Below the pieces are notes generated by a model, which ran no database searches, was not told the DNA's origin, and saw nothing but the letters and a program-made list of their open reading frames with translations. A program made the position numbers and the translations under genes. From Paracentrotus lividus (Eukaryota > Echinodermata > Echinoidea > Camarodonta > Echinidae), in NCBI GenBank assembly GCA_940671915.1, contig CALNVZ010003429.1:21098607-21162606 (forward strand): a stretch of DNA of 64,000 nt, read 5' to 3'. Positions 56,702-64,000 of the stretch are shown here, piece by piece; the first letter of the stretch is position 1, and the number at the start of each line of letters is the position of its first letter.

Positions 56702-59700
56702 CTGAGAAGAGAATCAGTCAAACATGCAGATTTAGAGAAACAGTTACTTGTAAAGTACAAGGTCTTGGGACTAAAGCAAATTACCTCACTATAATGAAAT
56801 CCTGCGATAATGAAGACCCTTACCACAGAGGTTTATCCACGGCTGTTTCAGATCAGGGCAAGGAAAACTAAGTGTAAAAAAATTGTTATTAACTATCAAT
56901 ACAATGAACTATACAAGTTGTATTGAAAGAATATCTAAAAACAGTTGGATCGAAGTTGAAATGGGTACTCCTTACAGTTGCCATTTTGTAAATAAATTGC
57001 ATGAAATAAATTGTCTCCAGGCCCCTAAAAACATCTGTTTTGTACTGTATTTTACATTTTTACATTTAAGTAGCCAAAAAAGCTGGGGGTTTTTTTAACG
57101 CCTATGGGCCCTGCAGTAATACGATTTTTAGGTTTTACAAATCAAATTAAATTTTATTGACATTAAATCCACAATTTTGAATTATCAACAAAAACAGTCT
57201 GCACAGAACACTCTGTAGCGAACCCCCCCCCCCTCCACCCCCCCCCCCCCCCCCCCGCTTTTCCCTATTGAGTTCATTTTGCTTTCAAATATTTTTATTA
57301 GAAAATGCTGTCTGAAGAGGTCTTTTTTTTTTTTGAGGGGGGGGGGGGTATGAAAATTATGCTTGCTCCAACCCTCCAAGTTGCGTACTGTAGATACAAT
57401 TCTTACCTCTATTGCTACCTTCCGATGCCACTGGTGATGTCTGTTCCGTTGTCTTTGTCATCTCCGTCTGATCCTCCTCTTTACTCGCCGTCTCAACAGT
57501 TAGTCCTTCAAGCCTGAGTTCATTCGCTTTAACCTTTGACCCAACCTCCTCAACTCCTTCTGTCTGTTGTGTGTCCAATGACGTTGGAGTTGCATCAGGT
57601 ATTGATTCATCGCTTGAGGAAGACACTTGGTGTGGTTGGATGGGTGCAGTAGGTTCTGGTTCAGGCGTGTGGGTCTCGGAGACAGAACTAGGTAAATTTG
57701 AATCAGGTCTACTAAGGTCCTGGTCCACGTTCAAAGCACTGTAAGGTTCCGGTACAGAGTCTGAAGATTTACTGTGTTCACTTTTTTCCGATTTCCTTCT
57801 ATCCACGGGCGACGACGACAATTGAGATGGTTTTTGATTGCTTGATTCAGTTTCGGAGTTCCTTGATAATGACGATAATTCGGTTGGTTGGTCCGTATGT
57901 GATTCAGTTTGATCTTTCGTAGGATAGACTGCTGAAGGTTCCTTTGTGGTGTCTTCGGGTAGGACGACATACCTCTCCACACCAGACTGATTCTTTATGG
58001 CATCAGGTACAGTGTCCCAGTTGTCATCTGCTGAAGAAATGGTGATGATAAAAAAAAAACATGAATTTTCTGATAACTTTTTTTTTTATTGGGAATTGGA
58101 TTAATTATTGGGGTCAGTATGAATTGCTCCACTATATATATATATATAATCTTTTAAAAATTTGCAGGTCTGGGAAAAAGTTAGATATTTAATGGATGTG
58201 AGATGGTGTCTTAGTCCAAGGCAGTTCATTTTGATTATCATTATACATCCACTGATGAATTTGGTCAGTTTTTCTTTGATTTCATGCACTTTGAGGGCAA
58301 TTCAGAGTTATAAATTACAAAAAAAATGGGCTCACAAGAATGCATGAGCAACAATTTCCTTCATTTCACTCAATTAGGTAAAAACTTGGACTTGGCCATT
58401 TCATATTCAGGTCTTCAGTTATTTCAAACAAAGTTAACTCCATAAAACACTCAAATTAATAAGTCAAACCTTCATCGCCCCATCCTAGATCCTCATCCTC
58501 CTCAAATTTCTGTGATGATGTCATATCAGCTCGTTCCTTTAGTGCCTTCCTCCTGTTTTCATCTTCTCTAAGCTGCTGTACCCGGTAGAAATACCTGCCC
58601 CAGAACTCAACATGAGATACTACTGCTGGCACCTTTGTAAAGAAAATATGAAATGAAAATCAGAGTAAAAAGAACAAATCATCTGATCTTTCCGGTCTAA
58701 GCTTTTAAAAATGATAAAAATTTAGGCCTCTTGATTGCTGAAAACTGTTGGCATCAATTCACTATTGACCGCTGGGCATAACCATACAGAAGTTCAATTC
58801 ATAATTGAAATAGTGTGTAAATTTAAATTTTTAAAAAGCTATAAAAGGGCTGAAGATAATTTTCAAATGCAAAGTTTGGAGAAACAAATTTTATAAATTA
58901 AAGAAGTTTTGGAAATTTAATTGGCATCTCTCCAACTCTAACCCACATTTTAGTGTTAGGTTTTTGGGTTATGGATATAGACCCTCTAGTTGCTGCTACA
59001 CCCATTGTAACACCAGTGCTCACCAGTTTTGTGTAGAGTGCTCTGACATCAGTGTTGACAACCAAAAGTTCTGATATCTCGCCTTTGAAATCTTCCACAT
59101 TGAAGGTTTCCATCCATTCTTTGTATTCCGGGACACCATCTGGATCGCTGCAGTAGGTTGTAGGGTCCGTCTGCATGGCATGGAGGCGGGCCTATTAAAA
59201 AAAATGAATAAATAAAAAATCAGAGACATAAACAAATCAAGATATTATTCAGAATTCTCAGATGGTCACAAATGTAATTCCTCCATGATCCATTCATTCT
59301 TTGGTGCCAGGAACACTGGATCGCTGCAATAAGTGGTAGGCTCTATCTGCATGGCATGGAGGCGGGACGGTAACAAAATTTATCATAGATAAGTACAAGT
59401 TCAGACAATATTCCATATTCTGTCATAGTCTCTTCAATATTACCAAATGTTCTGGACAGTACATGTAGTTGAATTATTCATTGATATTGACATAAAGAAG
59501 TTCACTGTATAACATTGAGGAAAGATTACAGGACTCCAAGACCACTGAAAGTTCATAGAAAGAAAATTTTCTCCTGCATTCTTTCAGGGGTCTTGCCCTG
59601 AGCAGAATGGGGTATTAATCATCTCCTTATATGGTAAGAGTGCCTAAGTCTGCGATGTGCCTATGTCTGCACACCCACGTAAAAGCGCAATTTCTATAGA

Positions 59701-61611
59701 ACAAAACACCAAACTAACATCAATATCCAATCTTAACCTCAACAATCCACTTTGATATAAAAAAAACTGTGAAAATAATTCATTAAAAACTATTTTCAGC
59801 ACAGTTTATTTGCTACCCTGTAAATTATAACCATTGTCAAAAAGTGAGAAGGCAAAAATAAGACTGCGCTTGAAATGCGTGCAAAATGAATTAGCGTAGA
59901 CATGGGCACTATTCAGTTTTACTTCACAAAATTACAAGCCCTTTTAAAAATCGTAAAAGACATTGTTCTTGGAAATAATTTCGTGAAATTTTTTGTTTCA
60001 TTGGTCATTGGAATATGAAGAATGGATTAACATTGATAAATCTCTAAATAACATTTTACTTTGATTTTAAATTGAGGTCAAACTTTAGGTGAGCAGACTT
60101 AGGCACTTCCTTCATAGATAGCGCAAGCTTTCAAGAGTTTTTTTTTTCAAATCCCAGATGCCCTTTAGAAAAGATGAAACATGTATACAGCAAGGGAAAT
60201 CATAATTAGACCAATGCCCTCTAACATAAAGAGTTATGATCAATTGCAAATATGAGACAACCAATCTGATTGGTACAAATTTTATGCAAAATATCTATGC
60301 AACAAGGATCCTGATTGGCAATGATCAATTTACAATTGATAGCAACAAAGCTTAGATTGATTTGGTCTAATAATAATTTCCTAAGCTGTACATTCAACTT
60401 ACCCTGACTTTATCAAAGATATGAGGGTCTTTCCGTGCAATGGGGACCTCATCTTCTCTTGATGATGCTCCCCCCTCAGCAGGAGTCAGGCTCTGGGACA
60501 AGCCAGTCAAAAGCTTGGAGAAGCCGACCTTCATACGCTCTGTCGTCGTCACATCTTCATTATCTTCCTCCTCCCCTTCTTGGACCTGGGGGGTGTTTCA
60601 CAAAGAGTTAAGTAGACTTTAAAATCGCACTTAATTCGTTATTTTTGTGCGTTATATTACGCATCACCTCATTGGTCAGAGCATGCTCAGGGGATGCGCG
60701 CCCTTGTGAAATCTATCAGTTAAATTGCGCGTTATAAAACAAGATGCGCGTAGAAGTTAAGTGCGACTTGAAGTCTACTTAACTCTTTGTGAAACACCCC
60801 CTGGTGTATAAAGAGGACGGTTAAAAAGATGATATAGGTATCAAGGAAAAGATGGTAGGCCTACAGTGTGGTGTTTCATCAAGTCATTCATAAGTTACGA
60901 ACAACTTTACCAACGACTGGTGATCAGTTCTTATGCTAAATGATTGTGAATGTGATTAGTATAGCACCCAAGAACATGTTCGAGTCGTTCATAAAGTCAT
61001 TTGCAACTTTAAGAACGACTTGATGAATCCTCACCTGGGTCTACATACTAGAAAAGTAGCACCAGCAACAACACAAGAGCAGCATGCATCATATCTGTGA
61101 CTGTAAGTAATATATTTCAGTGACACCTTGCATCAACTAGAACTGTTTTTCATCAGTCATGAAAGTTAGAGTTGTGATCTAATGGGAGAGAAGTCCCCCA
61201 TGTTCATGCCCTTATCCTTCTTTAATGGCTTGAACCAAGCCCCTTGCTTGAACTGACAACATTCAAATCCCTAGTATAACATTCATAGCATTGGGGTTGG
61301 AAAATTTGACAGAGATATGCTTTCTAAAAAATTAGTAATTTGCTTCAATTTGTTTTGTTATAAACGTTTTATTTGTCTGCTTTTATAAAAGGAAAAATCA
61401 TAAAAAATAAATAAAATGAATATATAAAATGATATCAAGAAATCAACCAGCTTGTTTTATTAACCACTCAACTGAAATACCAAAATAAACCAACCTTGAG
61501 TTGATCTCTGATTAACGTAGCAGTAGAAGCAGCAGCTTGGGCTGTATCTCTCTGGATGGTTGTCCCAAATTCACCCAGATCTTTTCTCATCTGATCCCAT
61601 GCACTGCCAGA
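56559..61611 (-). CDS. BSDC1: BSD domain-containing protein 1, six supported exons
   Basis: Join (minus): 61611-61495, 60585-60403, 59191-59024, 58632-58470, 58027-57407, 56701-56559, in phase throughout, 464 codons plus stop. The BSD domain lies across exons 3-4 (EYKEWMETFNVEDFKGEISE, ALYTKLVPAVVSHVEFWGRYFYRV), with the family FW pair. The N-terminal part (MRKDLGEFGTTIQRDTAQAA) matches the conserved BSDC1/SYAP-like helical region. A long Ser/Thr/Glu/Pro-rich, probably disordered segment follows (58027-57407). The C-terminus DDWEKDFD...DEDWESWD matches the acidic tail of vertebrate BSDC1. BSD domains were first noted in TFIIH p62, synapse-associated and DOS2-like proteins; the biochemical role of BSDC1 is not established. 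The extreme N-terminus (vertebrate MAEGED..WW exon) was not found. Confidence 0.9.
57223..57256. repeat. Poly-C runs
   Basis: C11, TCCA, then C19 in the last BSDC1 intron; a further G10 run at about 57339-57348. Confidence 0.85.
57407..58027 (-). CDS. BSDC1: BSDC1 exon (Ser/Thr/Glu-rich linker)
   Basis: Acceptor ttcagcag, so a NAGNAG choice exists: the proximal CAG gives start 58027, the distal adds CAG (Ala). GAG|GTAAGA donor. DDNWDTVPDAIKNQSGVERY then low-complexity sequence. Confidence 0.9.
58470..58632 (-). CDS. BSDC1: BSDC1 exon (BSD domain, second part)
   Basis: caaag acceptor, GAAG|GTTTGA donor. VPAVVSHVEFWGRYFYRVQQ then ALKERADMTSS and DEDLGWGDE. FW and YFYRV complete the BSD fold. 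Confidence 0.94.
59024..59191 (-). CDS. BSDC1: BSDC1 exon (BSD domain, first part)
   Basis: aatag acceptor, CTG|GTGAGC donor. ARLHAMQTDPTTYCSDPDGV, then EYKEWMETFNVEDFKGEISE and VRALYTKL. Confidence 0.94.
60205..60365. mobile_element. MITE, TAACATAAAG...GCAACAAAG type (diverged copy 3)
   Basis: CATAAAGAGTTATGATCAAT TGCAAATATGA and CTGATTGGCAATGATCAATT parallel the copies at 31463 and 35936. Ends worn. In a BSDC1 intron. Confidence 0.6.
60403..60585 (-). CDS. BSDC1: BSDC1 exon
   Basis: AGG|GTAAGT donor. Encodes VQEGEEEDNEDVTTTERMKV GFSKLLTGLSQSLTP and HIFDKVR. Its acceptor lies in the target duplication of an adjoining MITE. Confidence 0.87.
60590..60799. mobile_element. 210-bp MITE inserted at a BSDC1 3' splice site
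   Basis: TIRs GGGGTGTTTCACAAAGAGTT AAGTAGACTT / AAGTCTACTTAACTCTTTGT GAAACACCC; centre ATCACCTCATTGGTCAGAGC and ATGCTCAGGGGATGCGCG. Flanked by CCTGG at 60585-60589 and 60800-60804 (target duplication). The BSDC1 exon begins inside the left CCTGG. Confidence 0.92.
60862..61035. mobile_element. MITE, GTTTCATCAAGTC ends
   Basis: TGGTGTTTCATCAAGTCATT CATAAGTT / AAGAACGACTTGATGAATCC inverted ends, with a second internal inverted pair (AAGTTACGAAC / GTTCGAGTCGTTC). Only about 60 bp from the MITE at 60590. Confidence 0.75.
61495..61611 (-). CDS. BSDC1: BSDC1 exon (conserved N-terminal helix)
   Basis: tgtag acceptor, AAG|GTTGGT donor. SGSAWDQMRKDLGEFGTTIQ then AAASTATLIRDQLK. Confidence 0.85.
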
Positions 61612-61679
61612 CTACAAGATGAAAGATGGGAAATGGTTATTGTAACTGTAGCCTACAGCAATATGGGCACCAGCTACGG

Positions 61680-62150
61680 TTTATATCCACTTGGTCTAAT
61701 AGCAGTTGGTCCAACCTTCTAATTGTCGGATACCACACGGGCTAAACCCATTTGGTCTACTATTAAGTATTAAAGTAGTTTAATTTCAACTTGGTCTAAA
61801 ACATAATTGGTCTAATTTTCACTTGGTCGAATTGCCAATTCGTCTAAAAAGAGCCAAACCATCTAATTGCATTTTCATCAAACTCCCAAATGAATATTTG
61901 GTCTACTATAAGTCAGTTACAGGAATTGACTAAGTAGTGTTCTAAATTAGACAAAATGGACATCAGACAAAATGGACATTAGACGAAATGGAGATTAGAA
62001 AAAATGGTAAATAGGCGAAGTGGCAGTTACACCAAATGGTAATTAGAAGAAATGGTTGTAGACAAAAGGGAATTGGACCTTGTGGTATGAGACCAAATGG
62101 GCATTAGTCAAAGTGGGTTCAGACCAAATGGCAATTTACCCCAGCTAAGG
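61680..62150. mobile_element. Foldback element built from TTTGGTCTA mini-units
   Basis: The left half (to about 61915) repeats ACTTGGTCTAA/ATTTGGTCTA units at irregular 14-25 bp spacing; the right half (from about 61945) repeats the complement (TTAGACAAAATGGACAT, GAGACCAAATGGGCATTAG). At least eight recognisable units on each side. No ORF. In a BSDC1 intron. Confidence 0.85.
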
Positions 62151-62207
62151 GCATGGGTTTATGACTCTAGTGTTAGGATTATTAAGGACAGGTGAAGATG
62201 GATGAAG

Positions 62208-62231
62208 GGCGTGTCCCCCCCCCCCCCCCCC
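62208..62231. repeat. Poly-C run
   Basis: About 16 uninterrupted C within GTGTCCCC...CTCAATTT. Confidence 0.85.
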
Positions 62232-62645
62232 TCAATTTTTAAAGCTTAACACTTTTTTATTTTCTATTGTCCGAGCATTTTTGATAAATTTTGTATTTGC
62301 CCACATGTCCAAAAGATAATTGTGATGACAATAAACTAAAGTTCTTTAATGCTGGGGGGGGGAGGGGGTTCAAATGAACACTTTCCCCTTTTTAACATTT
62401 AAAAGACATTCATGTATGTTGCGTACCCGTCAAACACCGCCCTGATATCGACAAGAAGTTATGGCAATCATTAGACTAGGCCCTATTAGCCTATAGATGA
62501 TTAAACAAAAGACTTTGTTTTCAAGTCCCAAACTGAGGACAATTCGGCTTAATTAACATCAAATTTGTTTTAGAAGTTATGAATTTTTATTTTTTAAGTT
62601 GGACAAAGCGGTAAAAAATCTACCCCTGCCCTAAACTGACCAGCC

Positions 62646-62664
62646 CCCGTCGCGAAGCGACGGG
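62646..62664. repeat. Perfect 8-bp GC hairpin
   Basis: CCCGTCGC-GAA-GCGACGGG, followed by an ACTGACGAGTCAGT palindrome. In the first BSDC1 intron region; transcriptional or element-end role unknown. Confidence 0.75.
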
Positions 62665-62763
62665 AACTGACGAGTCAGTAGACGTTTCTAGCGAAGTTTT
62701 TTTTTTTCTAGAGAAAAAAAAAAATTCATCACAAATTTCGGGGTCAAGATAATTCATACTCAC

Positions 62764-62806
62764 ATTGAATCCAGACTGTGAAGGTCCTTCCTCGAATTGG
62801 TGACAT
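62764..62806 (-). CDS. Possible upstream BSDC1 exon (uncertain)
   Basis: A 43-bp segment between ttgcag and AAT|GTGAGT that would join in phase 0 to the exon at 61611 (CHQFEEGPSQSGFN). It lacks the WW-containing sequence expected at the BSDC1 N-terminus and no start codon could be linked to it. It could instead be 5' UTR. Confidence 0.35.
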
Positions 62807-63026
62807 CTGCAAATATTTCACTTGAAGTAATAAACTAATAATGAAGAAAAATACTGGAAAACAGAGACATCCACCACGTAATTTCTAATTTCAGTTGCAA
62901 GGTCAGGTCATCCGGAAGTGGAACGTCGTCTGCTCCAACTTCACGTCTCCGTGCGTGCGCTGTTCAATTAATTCTTCGCACAGAATTATGGGACGGAGGT
63001 CATGAATCGAATGACGTCATTGAAAG
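62807..63026. promoter_or_regulatory. Divergent promoter, BSDC1 (-) / unknown gene (+)
   Basis: A GC/CpG-richer interval (ACGTCGTCTGC, CGTGCGTGCGC, ATGACGTCAT at 63012-63021) between the last possible BSDC1 exon and a plus-strand start codon. TGACGTCA is a perfect CRE/ATF palindrome. Confidence 0.5.
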
Positions 63027-63086
63027 ATGGCAGCGATGGCACCAAAATTTTTAGAAGAAACAAGACCAACGGAAAATTCATTTTGG
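63027..63086 (+). CDS. Candidate first exon of an unidentified gene
   Basis: ATG in AAAGATGGCAGCGATGG, encoding MAAMAPKFLEETRPTENSFW, then GTAAGT. The context resembles a TISU element (one or two mismatches). The protein start is not recognised; the rest would lie beyond the window. Supported by start context, donor and divergent placement only. Confidence 0.5.
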
Positions 63087-64000
63087 TAAGTCAAAAAGCT
63101 CTTATATACTTTCATTTTTAGTCGTTGTTACGCGTGAAACATCATAGAAACCTTAACACAACATTTTAACATTAGATTGATTAAATTGACCAGTATAATT
63201 TACTTTGCGCTCATCATCACTGATAGTTACGCTGTAAATGGGGGTGGTGAAAGTACAGCCCCACTCCCCGGTCAGAAACAAAATTCATTGTCACCACCGT
63301 GTGTCAGTCCAGCGGTTTCGATTTTGAAATGAATTTCCCCTGAAAAAAATGAAAACCATCAAATTGAGACCCTTTTCCATCATTTGTTACTCAGCAAATC
63401 AGCGAAAAAAGGTTATGTAGGCCTTCTCAATTATGATGAGATCAAGATGGATGCAAAAATAATATATGATGAATGATGACCTCACGGAGAAAAGTTCCTC
63501 CATAATATAGTAATTTATGCATGACGCTCGAATGATCACGAATTAGCATATGAAATACACGACCATTGTGCCTTCCAATGAACAATAGTCACGATAAAAT
63601 TTAGATTTGTCATTTATTTTTTTGGTAAGTCCTCATTTCTTTATGCGTTTTGAAATATTGGGCGTACGTCCGACAGTGGATTCGTTGAAGTTCCTTTTTA
63701 TATTTCTCTTCTTTATTCTAAAAAAATATTGAAAGAGTGGGTCTACGCCCAACCGTTTTTGAAGTCGAGTCTTGCAGTTTTTCTTGCGAAATGGGTCCAA
63801 TTTGGTTATGATTGACAGCGCGCACGACAAAGCGGTCTTTATCGGGAACAGCTGAATCGCGTTGTTCAGTTACGGTCAACGCACTTCAGTCATCGCAACC
63901 GGGAGGCGGAGCTCCTCGCGATAGCTACCAGTAGCTAATCAGAGCGCCCAACAATCAAAATCCATTGTTCTCTATTTCTGTAAAAGCGGAATGGTAGACT
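63087..64000 (+). other. Presumed first intron of the unidentified gene
   Basis: No further exon recognised to the window end. The last 200 bp are GC-richer (CGCACGACAAAGCG, GGGAGGCGGAGCTCCTCGCG) and may contain another promoter or repeat. Confidence 0.4.

Noticed and set aside
57731-57982. Second minus-strand ORF overlapping the BSDC1 linker exon
   Set aside because: Frame-shifted shadow of a Ser-rich exon whose correct frame is fixed by splice phases on both sides.
1-64000. CRISPR arrays, operons, prophage or biosynthetic cluster
   Set aside because: No regularly spaced short repeats with unique spacers and no tightly packed genes; this is intron-rich animal DNA.

Overview
This is a eukaryotic (animal) nuclear window. 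It has GT/AG introns, low-GC intergenic DNA rich in homopolymer runs, and many small inverted-repeat transposons. The protein set (NOL4, mitochondrial enoyl reductase, primase large subunit, BSDC1 and a RING-NHL protein) is metazoan. The tRNA-derived SINE at about 25.95-26.22 kb and several short foldback families resemble repeats I associate with echinoderm genomes. My best guess is an echinoderm-like marine invertebrate deuterostome. The species assignment is inference.

Layout, left to right. (1) 1-5268, plus strand: the last four coding exons of a NOL4/NOL4L-type nucleolar protein, whose 5' part lies outside the window, followed by a long UTR or intergenic stretch with a perfect 76-bp-arm hairpin at 7.5 kb. 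(2) 11024-16979, minus strand: a complete eight-exon gene for mitochondrial enoyl-[acyl carrier protein]/trans-2-enoyl-CoA reductase (MECR); my splice model gives 373 codons plus stop. (3) 17246-51858, plus strand: a complete twelve-exon gene for the DNA primase large subunit (PRIM2); the model gives 536 aa and keeps all four iron-sulfur cysteines. MECR and PRIM2 are head to head, with 266 bp between start codons; this interval holds a perfect E2F-type site, and the MECR start codon sits in a TISU/YY1-type element. PRIM2 introns hold a decayed LINE (18.6-21.7 kb), SINE/MITE insertions and broken tandem copies of two PRIM2 exons. (4) 39061-41505, minus strand: an intronless gene for a RING-coiled coil-NHL (TRIM32-like) protein of 814 aa, nested in the 18.8-kb last intron of PRIM2. 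(5) 51859-56558: convergent 3' ends and repeats. (6) 56559 to about 62.8 kb, minus strand: BSDC1, with six well supported coding exons and an unresolved N-terminal exon. (7) 63027 onward, plus strand: a candidate first exon of an unidentified divergent gene.

The genes are not an operon and do not share one pathway. The notable organisation is the two divergent promoter pairs (MECR/PRIM2 and BSDC1/unknown), the nested antisense gene, and extensive reworking by small DNA transposons. One of these is inserted exactly at a BSDC1 splice acceptor. I found no CRISPR array, prokaryotic operon or viral gene. The most unusual signals are the duplicated PRIM2 Fe-S-ligand exons, the MITE-made splice site, a foldback built from 'TTTGGTCTA' mini-units at 61.7-62.1 kb, and nested foldback transposons.
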